Shown: one piece after another, positions 28,100 through 39,068 of the stretch | Layout: every line of letters starts with the position of its first letter | Position numbering within the stretch: the first letter of the stretch is position 1 | Source of the DNA: an uncultured Paraglaciecola sp. | Lineage (GTDB): Bacteria > Pseudomonadota > Gammaproteobacteria > Enterobacterales > Alteromonadaceae | Length of the DNA stretch: 64,000 nucleotides | Direction of reading: 5' to 3' | NCBI RefSeq assembly: GCF_937123705.1 | Contig: NZ_CAKZKO010000038.1 | Coordinates: 180,980 to 244,979, forward strand | Made by a program: the position numbers and the translations under genes | Notes under the pieces: generated by a model | Databases searched by the model: none | What the model was told of the DNA's origin: nothing | What the model saw: only the letters and a program-made list of their open reading frames with translations

Positions 28100-28906
28100 A
28101 TGAAAGTCATCTCTTTTAACATCAATGGTATCCGCGCTCGATTACATCAGTTACAAGCGTTAATCGACAAACATCAACCGGATATTATTGGCCTGCAAGA
28201 AATCAAAGTGCACAACGATCAATTCCCAATCGCCGATGTTGAAGCTATGGGTTACCAGGTGTATTTTCATGGACAAAAAGGCCATTACGGTGTGGCCATG
28301 ATGTGTAAAAAGCCTGCTATTGCGGTGCAATATGGATTTCCTACAGACGATGAAGATGCACAAAAACGCATGATCATGGTGGATTACCTTATGGAAAACG
28401 GCGAAACCGTAAGGGTGTTAAATGGGTACTTTCCACAAGGTGAAAACCAAAATCATGAAACCAAATATCCTGCCAAGCGTAAATATTATGCTGATTTGAT
28501 GGGCTATTTAAAGGAATTTCACACACCTGAAGATAATGTCATTGTGATGGGCGATGTGAATATTTCCCATACTGATTTAGATATAGGTATTGGTGAGCCG
28601 AACCGTAAACGTTGGTTGCAAACTAAAAAATGTAGCTTTTTACCCGAAGAGCGCGAATGGTTAAACACCCTAATTGACTGGGGCTTTACCGACGGATTTA
28701 GAGCCTTGCATCCAACGGAGTCTGAAAAATACAGTTGGTTTGACTATCGTTCTAAGGGGTTTATTGACAACCGAGGATTACGCATCGATCTAATTTTGGC
28801 CACAGCTAAACTACATACTTTGCTCAAAGAAGCCGACGTAGACTATGAATTACGTGGCATCGAAAAACCCTCTGATCATGCACCTATTTGGTCGGTGTTT
28901 GAATAA
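28100..28906 (+). CDS. xthA: Exodeoxyribonuclease III
   Basis: An AP endonuclease and 3'-to-5' exonuclease of the EEP fold for base-excision repair. From ATG 28100 the protein is 268 residues, the length of E. coli XthA; the frame is open further upstream to 28031, but the added residues are not family-like. Catalytic residues seen: N7 (FNINGIRAR), metal ligand E34 (GLQEIK), the GDVNIS motif (D151/N153 equivalents), NRGLRIDLILAT (D229 region) and the C-terminal SDHAPIW (H259). Cytoplasmic. It is divergent from recC, so two DNA repair units share a control region. A CbiM-like gene follows 27 bp downstream and may be co-transcribed. Confidence 0.95.
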   Translation: MKVISFNINGIRARLHQLQALIDKHQPDIIGLQEIKVHNDQFPIADVEAMGYQVYFHGQKGHYGVAMMCKKPAIAVQYGFPTDDEDAQKRMIMVDYLMENGETVRVLNGYFPQGENQNHETKYPAKRKYYADLMGYLKEFHTPEDNVIVMGDVNISHTDLDIGIGEPNRKRWLQTKKCSFLPEEREWLNTLIDWGFTDGFRALHPTESEKYSWFDYRSKGFIDNRGLRIDLILATAKLHTLLKEADVDYELRGIEKPSDHAPIWSVFE

Positions 28907-28933
28907 GGATAAGTAAAACCAGATACTCTAAGT

Positions 28934-29596
28934 ATGGAACAATCTTGTTATTTTACTGATATACAAGCTTTGGCTGGACTGTTGAGTCTTGGCCTAGTTT
29001 ATATCATCTTCAAAAAATTGGTTTTTGCGACTTTACTGTCAGACAAAAAATGTCAGCACTTGGTTTTTGGCAGCTCTGTCGCTGTGTGTGTACTTTGGAT
29101 ATTTCGAACCGGCATCTACCAAGGGCTAAATGTACATTTTTTATGGTTGTCTGCCTTACCTTTGTTATTAGGGTTTCGTTGGGCCGTTTTTAGCGCAACG
29201 CTTGCATTGCTGGGCCTTACCTTACTAGGCATTGAACACTTCAATATGCTAGGCGTAAACTTTCTATTGGGGGTTCTTGCCCCCATTGCGTTAACATATG
29301 GCATGTATAGTCTGACCTTTCATAAATTACCTAGGCACCTCTTTATATATATCTTTCTTTGCGCCTTTATTCCTGGTGCATTAACTATAGGCCTAAAGAT
29401 GCTAGCTTTTAGTGGCTACTTTTGGCTAGATGGCATCTATAGTTGGCAAATAATTGAAAACAATTATTTGGTATTAACCACTTTAATGTTTTTCCCAGAA
29501 GCCATGTTTAATGGCATGACTATTACCTTGTTGATTATTTATAAGCCCGAATGGGTATATACCTTTTACGATAAATTGTACTTAGATAATCAATAG
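28934..29596 (+). CDS. CbiM-like energy-coupling factor permease
   Basis: A 220-residue very hydrophobic inner-membrane protein with about six membrane helices. The arrangement (LSLGLVYIIFKKL, then LSALPLLLGFRWAVFSATLAL, LGVNFLLGVLAPIALTYG and LTTLMFFPEAMFNGMTITLL) resembles the CbiM/ECF-type permease family, which carries cobalt, nickel or related substrates with ATPase partners. No CbiN, CbiQ or ATPase gene lies near, and the N-terminal metal-binding Met-His pair of true CbiM is not seen. So it may be a stand-alone member of unknown substrate. It is close behind xthA and before the TauE gene, possibly one transcript. Confidence 0.6.
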   Translation: MEQSCYFTDIQALAGLLSLGLVYIIFKKLVFATLLSDKKCQHLVFGSSVAVCVLWIFRTGIYQGLNVHFLWLSALPLLLGFRWAVFSATLALLGLTLLGIEHFNMLGVNFLLGVLAPIALTYGMYSLTFHKLPRHLFIYIFLCAFIPGALTIGLKMLAFSGYFWLDGIYSWQIIENNYLVLTTLMFFPEAMFNGMTITLLIIYKPEWVYTFYDKLYLDNQ

Positions 29597-29625
29597 ACAC
29601 TAAGGAGTTTGCTAGAGAGTATGTT

Positions 29626-30435
29626 GTGGAAATAGAATTTATTATTCAACTTAGTTTACTAGGCGTCGTTGTTGGTTTTGCCGCGGGTCTACTGGGTGTG
29701 GGCGGTGGTGTTATTTTAGTGCCTATGCTCACTAGTATGTTTTTGTCGGCTAATATTGTGCCTAGCCATGCGGTGCATTTAGCCCTTGGAACCTCTATGG
29801 CGTGTATCATCACCACTACTTTTTCCAGTGCTTTTAGTCACTATAAAAATCACAATGTCGATTGGCCTCATGTTAAAGCTATGGTGCCTTTTATTGTGAT
29901 TGGCGCTCTTTGTATCTCATTTTTGATCCCGATTATAAACACAACCTTTCTGGCAGTGTTTTTTTCGTTGTTTATAACCAGTCTTGCAATAAAGCTGTTT
30001 GTTAACCAAGCACCATCCACTTCTAAATTACCCAATAGGTTGCCACCGCAATTAGCGGGGTTAGGCATTGGCAGCATCTCAACTTTAGTCGCTATTGGCG
30101 GCGCAGCATTTACCGTGCCTTATTTATTGAGTAGAAGGTTAGCACTTAGAACGGCCATAGGTAGCGCCGCTACTATTGGTTTTCCTATTGCCATTGCAGG
30201 CACTATTGGCTATGGCATAAATGGTCAGATAAGCCCCTTAGAGCTAGCTAACAATGACAATATCATTGGTTTTATTCATATTCCTAGCGTCATAATTATT
30301 TCAGCATCCGGCTTTTTTATGGCCCCCATAGGGGTGAAGATGTCGAATAAACTGCCCATTGCCATACTTAAAAAGATATTCGCGATATTATTAGTGTGTT
30401 TAAGCGTAAAAATGTTGATGAATGTAGTCTTATAA
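29626..30435 (+). CDS. TauE/SafE family (TSUP) transporter
   Basis: A 269-residue inner-membrane protein with about eight helices and the internal two-fold repeat of TSUP transporters. The paired signature loops are LLGVGGGVILVPML (about 22-35) and VAIGGAAFTVPYL (about 152-164), which line the substrate path. The family exports or imports sulfite, sulfonates, thiosulfate or other small organic anions. The start is GTG at 29626; a nearer ATG (29621) is out of frame and closes at once. It follows the CbiM-like gene by 29 bp. The substrate is not deducible. Confidence 0.85.
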   Translation: MEIEFIIQLSLLGVVVGFAAGLLGVGGGVILVPMLTSMFLSANIVPSHAVHLALGTSMACIITTTFSSAFSHYKNHNVDWPHVKAMVPFIVIGALCISFLIPIINTTFLAVFFSLFITSLAIKLFVNQAPSTSKLPNRLPPQLAGLGIGSISTLVAIGGAAFTVPYLLSRRLALRTAIGSAATIGFPIAIAGTIGYGINGQISPLELANNDNIIGFIHIPSVIIISASGFFMAPIGVKMSNKLPIAILKKIFAILLVCLSVKMLMNVVL

Positions 30436-30500
30436 GTGCCTAAAGATAGTACATAACATCAACATTATTTCTTTCTTAAATGCTCTTGAGCAAATTATCT

Positions 30501-32138
30501 TTAATATTCTGGAACAAAGTGCAAACCGGCATCGCCGCCTACCACCATATTTAAGCTGGCTTCATGTAAGTTAAAAAATCGAATTTGCTCTAGGGTAGAA
30601 AAATAGCTTTGTTCTTGCATCATCAAGTTTTCTGGCGCATCACATGCCATATCGGTACTGATCAGATTTGAAATAGTGATGCTACGCCCCTTGTCGCTTA
30701 TGACAAAATCTGCGCTGTAGCTGTTGCACCCACCCATTCCTGTGATTTGCATATTAATCATATCGATGGACATAGTAAGTATGCTGTTTTCAATAACTGG
30801 TAGAGGACCCGCAATGCTATCAAAAGATTCTAAACGCCAAGTGACATCATCCAGTGCCGATTGTGTGTCTTTAATTTCAAAATTGGACAAATTGACATGC
30901 AAGCCTCCGTCAACAGCAATTTGCTCGAGATCTATTTGTGTTGTTTCTGGATAACCGTATTCTTTGTTGTAAATTACATTAATTGAAATGCCATCGCTTA
31001 TGGCTTGTTCGATTAACACAAACAAGTTATCAACCGTTTGGATTTCTGCTCGTATTTCTTTTGATATCGCCTCATCAGAATTGATATCTACTGCCGACAG
31101 GACTGAATTATCTAGTACGTTAACTTGCATCGGAGCTGCTGCTTCATCTACACATTCACAAGAGCGTTGACTTTGGATTGAATAGTGTTGTGCTGCTTGA
31201 CTATTCCAGATGGCTTTGGCACTTAGTAAGGCAGCAAGCTCATTACTAGCAGGCGCTGGTTCTGGTAATTCAGCTTGGGTACTACTAAGAACAAAATGCA
31301 AACCCGCATCTCCACCTACCACCATATTCATGCTCGTTTTGTCGAAACTAAAAAACTGCACTTGTGCTAATGTTGCTAAGTAGTTTTGTTCCTGCTCCAT
31401 GATGTTCTCGGGTTCGCTACATGCCATTTCAGTACTAGTAACATTTGATATTGTTAGATTGTTATTGGACTTATCCAACACAAAGTCTGCGCTGTAATGA
31501 TTGCATCCCGCTACGCCTTTTACTTGCATAGTGCCCATATCAAAAGACAGTGAGATATAAGTATTATCAATAATAGGTTGAGGGCCGGCGATACTATCGA
31601 ATGACGCTAAAGACCAAGTAACATCTTCAAGCTCTAATAATGAGTCCTTAACTTGCAAATCCGACATAGTAATATGCAAGCCACCATCCACCGCAAGCTG
31701 TTCAAGATCGAGTTTTGCTGTTTCTGGATAACCAAATTCTTCGTTGTAAATAACTTCAATCAACACACCGTCTGAGATGGCATTTTCAATCGCCGTAAAT
31801 AAGGCATCTACAGTCTTAATCTCTTGCTGTATATCTTTAGAAATGGCCTCATCGGTATTAACATTAATTGCTGAGAGCACTTCATTGTCATATACACTGA
31901 CTTGCATTAGAGTCGTTACCTCATCTAAACATTCACAAGAGCGTCGGCTTTGAATGGAATAGAACTGTTTTGGAGTGCTTTGCCATAATGCTTTGGCGCT
32001 TTGCAGCGATGCCAAGTCTGATGGTTCATTATTATTGCTTACATCTTCAGAACTATTGCATCCTGAAATCACGACTAAAGCAAAAAACGCCACAGCCACT
32101 AAAAACACTTTATTTGATACAGTTTCTAAATTGATCAT
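30501..32138 (-). CDS. Lipoprotein with tandem DUF6174-META duplication
   Basis: This 545-residue envelope lipoprotein has lipobox ISGC near residue 27. The mature part is two near-copies of the same about 240-residue unit (roughly 45-285 and 300-545). Each unit begins with a cysteine pair (SIQSRRSCECLDE / SIQSQRSCECVDE), continues through NEEFGYPET / NKEYGYPET and AVDGGLH (DUF6174-like), then a META domain with W-S/R-L-x-S-F-D-S-I-A-G, the GCNxYSADF loop and a TxMAC motif. META domains (as in HslJ) are envelope stress proteins of unclear chemistry. The duplication appears recent because repeats align without large gaps. It is a single gene. Confidence 0.82.
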   Translation of the reverse strand: MINLETVSNKVFLVAVAFFALVVISGCNSSEDVSNNNEPSDLASLQSAKALWQSTPKQFYSIQSRRSCECLDEVTTLMQVSVYDNEVLSAINVNTDEAISKDIQQEIKTVDALFTAIENAISDGVLIEVIYNEEFGYPETAKLDLEQLAVDGGLHITMSDLQVKDSLLELEDVTWSLASFDSIAGPQPIIDNTYISLSFDMGTMQVKGVAGCNHYSADFVLDKSNNNLTISNVTSTEMACSEPENIMEQEQNYLATLAQVQFFSFDKTSMNMVVGGDAGLHFVLSSTQAELPEPAPASNELAALLSAKAIWNSQAAQHYSIQSQRSCECVDEAAAPMQVNVLDNSVLSAVDINSDEAISKEIRAEIQTVDNLFVLIEQAISDGISINVIYNKEYGYPETTQIDLEQIAVDGGLHVNLSNFEIKDTQSALDDVTWRLESFDSIAGPLPVIENSILTMSIDMINMQITGMGGCNSYSADFVISDKGRSITISNLISTDMACDAPENLMMQEQSYFSTLEQIRFFNLHEASLNMVVGGDAGLHFVPEY

Positions 32139-32453
32139 TGGTACTACCCTGTTTAATTTAATATTTTGAACAATATTACGTCAGCGAAATTAAATATTTG
32201 TAATCATTTGTAATTCTAAAGTAACAGTTTGATCTATTCACTTCATTAGTCGACTCACCAAAAATCCTACTTTATAGACCATAGAGGTTTAAGACTGTAT
32301 ACAATAAGTTACAGTAACTCCCCTAGAACAGTGTTAATAAAAGGCGAGACAAGACAACAAAATTGAGCGAAGATCCACCTAAGCTCATTCGTTAAATAAT
32401 TCTAAGTGAGCGCATTTTATGCGTTATATCAGCACATCAAAATAGGTACAAAC
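32139..32453. other. Gene-free stretch between META and DUF6356 genes
   Basis: A divergent intergenic region of 315 bp. I see two direct copies of TTTGTAAT 10 bp apart (32197-32204 and 32207-32214) and an 11-bp palindrome GTTACAGTAAC (32308-32318). Either could be a regulator site, but no clear promoter box stands out. Confidence 0.3.
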
Positions 32454-32720
32454 ATGTTTAAAAAGCTATTTATTGATCATCCCGAGTCAGTCAACGAAAC
32501 CTACACACAACACTTTAGTGTGGCCATGAGCTTTTCTATGAAGCTATTTAAAGCGGCGTTTGCCAGCCTAATTCATGCATTTATCCCAGGTTTTTGTGTA
32601 AAAACAGGAAGCAAAGCTATCACTGATTTACATCATAAAATGGTCACTTTTAGAGTTAAAAATAATCCTGAAGCCAGTACAAATAAAGCATTTGAAGAAT
32701 CGATTGAATATATGATCTAG
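32454..32720 (+). CDS. DUF6356 family protein
   Basis: An 88-residue protein starting at ATG 32454, chosen because TAGG (32443-32446) lies about 8 nt upstream and the family begins with F-x-x-H-P; the frame is open further upstream to 32406 without family-like residues. The motifs DHPESVNETYTQHF, FASLIHAFIPGF and KTGSKAI are those of the small uncharacterised DUF6356 family. A central hydrophobic helix could touch the membrane. Function unknown. It is convergent with the sulfotransferase gene, 13 bp apart. Confidence 0.7.
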   Translation: MFKKLFIDHPESVNETYTQHFSVAMSFSMKLFKAAFASLIHAFIPGFCVKTGSKAITDLHHKMVTFRVKNNPEASTNKAFEESIEYMI

Positions 32721-32733
32721 ATTGGCCGAATTT

Positions 32734-33360
32734 CTAGCGACAATATTCAAAATATTTTCTACCTTCTTTACCAACTGCATGTGAGTTTATTTTATGTGGA
32801 TGTTTGATGTCACGCCAAGCATCCACCCGCTTACCTCTATTCAGATGGGGAAATGTATTAGTATCAGATTGGGGCAATGCTAAAAAACTCTGCAACTGAG
32901 ACAAACTATTGGCTTGTGTAATATCAATACTCAAACAATCATCTCGCCCATTAAAGTAATCTATTACACCTTGTTCGTGACGCCTGTAACAATTCACTAA
33001 ATGCGCTTTATTAAGAGGATCATCAACTGCGTCTAAGTGAAAGCTGTTGTTAAAACTGCGCTTTAGTATGGGATTAACGTAGTTTTCACCCTGAAGGCTA
33101 GGTAGCATCTTATTCAAAAGCATCTGTATTGATGGTAACCAATGCTCTAGTTTTCGCTGTAAATACACAAATTTTGACTGGGGGAATAGCCCATCAAGTT
33201 GTGGATAATCACTAAAACAAGGGCAGTCTGATATAACATCGGCCAACTCAAAGGAGCGTTTGGTATAAGCGGTATGTGACACCGTGAAATGTTCCAGTAA
33301 GGCTACACTTATGCTGGTTGTACCCGTTCTAGGTAACCCTATAATGAAAAGTTTATTCAT
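32734..33360 (-). CDS. Sulfotransferase family protein
   Basis: A 208-residue PAPS-type sulfotransferase fold protein. The N-terminus GLPRTGTTSISVAL (about 8-21) is the 5'-phosphosulfate-binding P-loop-like motif. A second region, YLQRKLEHWLPS (about 70-81), fits the strand and helix that bind the 3'-phosphate. It would transfer sulfate from PAPS to a hydroxyl acceptor; the acceptor is unknown. No signal peptide. It lies 29 bp downstream of the GH97 gene on the same strand, so it may be co-transcribed with the two glycosidases. That could link it to sulfated sugars, but this is inference. Confidence 0.72.
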   Translation of the reverse strand: MNKLFIIGLPRTGTTSISVALLEHFTVSHTAYTKRSFELADVISDCPCFSDYPQLDGLFPQSKFVYLQRKLEHWLPSIQMLLNKMLPSLQGENYVNPILKRSFNNSFHLDAVDDPLNKAHLVNCYRRHEQGVIDYFNGRDDCLSIDITQANSLSQLQSFLALPQSDTNTFPHLNRGKRVDAWRDIKHPHKINSHAVGKEGRKYFEYCR

Positions 33361-33389
33361 TGCATTGACAGTTTGTAGATACCTGTAAT

Positions 33390-35444
33390 TTACTCAAGTG
33401 GCTGTATTACTTCAGGCTGAAGTTGGAGTACAAAACCACCATTCTTATGCATAGTTAGAGCAACATAGTCGTTGTTGTTGACAGATATAGTGCGCACTTT
33501 TAAGGTATTGGGTGTATCACCTTGTTCGATGATTTTAGCGAGGTAAGTCCCCTCTCCCAAAAAGCCTAAAGACAATTTATCACTTCGCTTTTTCTGCCCT
33601 GAATGGATACCACCAATATACCAATCATTATTGTGCCGGCGAGCAAACACGCCATGACTATCAGGGTGGCCACTTAATAACAAAGTTTCATCCCAAGCCG
33701 TGGGTACAGTAGACATAAACTCTTTTACAAAAGGATAGTGTGTGAATATTAATGGGTAACCTTGCTCGGGAGTATCAGATTTGTCAGCAAAATGTTGCAT
33801 TGCCGATTCAAATACAACGCTTAGCGCCAATGAATGAGCGTAACTAATTTCTTGTTTTTCATATGCGGCTTGAAATACTACTGGGGTGTAATCCATCGGG
33901 CCGACTACATTACGCGTAAAGGCGTAGTAGAGGTTTTGTTGTGCTGTGGGGCCTTTTAAAGGGGAAAACTGATAAAATTCTGCGCCGCGTACCGCTTCCA
34001 TGGTCATCATATTTGGAAAGGTTCTACGCCATCCTCGCGGCATTGTCGAGCCGTGAAAATTAACCATTAACTCAAATTCAGCTGCGTCTGTTAATAAGTC
34101 CACATATTGCTGCATCATCCACTGTTTATCGGTATGCCAAAAATCCACTTTTACGCCTTTGACACCCCACTCTTTAATTTTGGCAAACTCACGGCGCCGT
34201 TTTGATTGGGTGTGCAGCACTTCTCGCGGTTGCTCGGTCACGCGATTATTCTTACCACCTGAGTTGTACCACAGTAAAATATTGACGTTTTTGCCCGCAG
34301 CATAAGCGACCAGTTCACGAATAGGCTTTTCGGGTTGAGAATCGTTCCACATATTCCAATTAGCATCGACTAATACATAAGGCCAGCTTAACGCGGCAGC
34401 AGCGTCAACATAACGTTTTTGTTTTGCTAAATCGCCTGTGGTGGTGTCATCCCACCAATCCCATGCTACTGCCCCTGGCTTCACCCAAACAGGAAGTTTC
34501 TCATTGAATATGGCATCGAGAGGATCGCTTAAATCGGTAATAAGGGTGGAAGCAACGATAGTATCGAGCGGTCCGGCAATAATAACCCGCCAAGGTGTGG
34601 CCAACGGTAACCTCGCTACTGCGTTTGTTGCCCCCTGTGCCAGGCCTTCTTCAGGGTGAGGAAACTCAATATTGTATTCTAACCCCTTTGGCTTACCGGC
34701 TAGGTGAGTGCCCGGATAATTGCCATCCATATTTGCTTCGGCCAGCAAAATGTAATGTTGCTCCGATTGAAATAAGGCGGGCATAGCCCAGCCGTCACTT
34801 CCAAGCATTTGCCAACCAATTGGTTCTAACATGGGGTTTATCCATGATCCTAAAGTGCTGCGTCCTTCGCCCTCGTCACCCGCTTTAGCCTTAAAATAGT
34901 TATATTCGTATGCAGGGCCATGAATACTCGGCTCTTGATAGCCTTGAAGCCACGCATCCTGCCCCTTATCCAAAGCGAACCCACTCTCTTCTGAGGAGAC
35001 CACAACAATATTGTCTAGTTTGGCTTGTTTAGCAATTTGATATTGAAAAGCCAATCCGTCTGCTTGCAAATGAAACAGCACTGTCATCTCAATGGCATGT
35101 TTATTAATAAGATTAACTTGCAATCGTTGAGCATCAACATCAACTTTCGATTGTTTACCATGCATTAACGGATATTGCTGTTGGTAATCAAAGGTTGTCG
35201 CATTAACCAAAGACAGCTGTCGTGACATGTTTTGATCTTCAAGGATTAATCCCAAAGGTGACCATTGCAACAGCGCTTGTTTTCCTTGGGTTAAACGATA
35301 GCTTAAACGGCCAGCACTTGCGTCAAAGCGAATATCAGCGACTAACATGCTCTGCTCATTTTTGAGCTGCCATTGCTGATCTTGGCTCGCAAAACTACTC
35401 ACACAACAAAATGCTAATAGCACTAAAAAGCCTATATTTTTCAT
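33390..35444 (-). CDS. Glycoside hydrolase family 97
   Basis: A 684-residue secreted enzyme with a cleaved signal peptide (ending SSFAS-Q, about residue 20). Layout: N-terminal beta-sandwich (about 22-290), a TIM-barrel catalytic region (about 300-560), and a C-terminal sandwich. The barrel strand GVKGVKVDFWHTD carries D434 where retaining GH97 enzymes have their nucleophile, and EAVRGAEFY follows; so a retaining alpha-galactosidase-like activity is more likely than the inverting SusB-type alpha-glucosidase (inference). It lies 35 bp downstream of the GH2 gene and probably shares its promoter. The pair could remove alpha- and beta-linked galactose from oligosaccharides in the periplasm. Confidence 0.85.
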   Translation of the reverse strand: MKNIGFLVLLAFCCVSSFASQDQQWQLKNEQSMLVADIRFDASAGRLSYRLTQGKQALLQWSPLGLILEDQNMSRQLSLVNATTFDYQQQYPLMHGKQSKVDVDAQRLQVNLINKHAIEMTVLFHLQADGLAFQYQIAKQAKLDNIVVVSSEESGFALDKGQDAWLQGYQEPSIHGPAYEYNYFKAKAGDEGEGRSTLGSWINPMLEPIGWQMLGSDGWAMPALFQSEQHYILLAEANMDGNYPGTHLAGKPKGLEYNIEFPHPEEGLAQGATNAVARLPLATPWRVIIAGPLDTIVASTLITDLSDPLDAIFNEKLPVWVKPGAVAWDWWDDTTTGDLAKQKRYVDAAAALSWPYVLVDANWNMWNDSQPEKPIRELVAYAAGKNVNILLWYNSGGKNNRVTEQPREVLHTQSKRRREFAKIKEWGVKGVKVDFWHTDKQWMMQQYVDLLTDAAEFELMVNFHGSTMPRGWRRTFPNMMTMEAVRGAEFYQFSPLKGPTAQQNLYYAFTRNVVGPMDYTPVVFQAAYEKQEISYAHSLALSVVFESAMQHFADKSDTPEQGYPLIFTHYPFVKEFMSTVPTAWDETLLLSGHPDSHGVFARRHNNDWYIGGIHSGQKKRSDKLSLGFLGEGTYLAKIIEQGDTPNTLKVRTISVNNNDYVALTMHKNGGFVLQLQPEVIQPLE

Positions 35445-35479
35445 ATCACAGCATCACTCTCAATTTACACCACAGACTT

Positions 35480-38803
<3,324 letters not shown>

Positions 38804-38823
38804 CTAATAATTTTCCCAATGAT

Positions 38824-38861
38824 ATTACCTAAGTCTAAAAAACTCTTGTTACTTAGGTAAT
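38824..38861. promoter_or_regulatory. Inverted repeat, candidate operator of the glycosidase operon
   Basis: ATTACCTAAGT (38824-38834) and its exact complement ACTTAGGTAAT (38851-38861) are separated by 16 bp, 36-73 bp upstream of the GH2 start, in the 280-bp region shared with the divergent c-di-GMP gene. No T-tract follows, so an operator is more likely than a terminator. Confidence 0.45.
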
Positions 38862-39068
38862 TTTATCTACTTATATTACGAGTGTTGATGCACTTATGTT
38901 TCCCCAGCCCTCTGGCATATATTCTAAGTGGCAAAGCGTTACATTCGGTTACTAGCATAAGCTATTTAAAGTCAATAATTATTAGAAATGGTATTACTTT
39001 TCAAATACAGTTGAGGTGCGTATAGTGCTAACATTATTTTTATACTAACTACATAATGGAGTGGTTAC

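Noticed and set aside
28934..29596. Full cobalt ECF transport operon
   Set aside because: Only a CbiM-like permease is present; CbiN, CbiQ and CbiO are missing from both sides.
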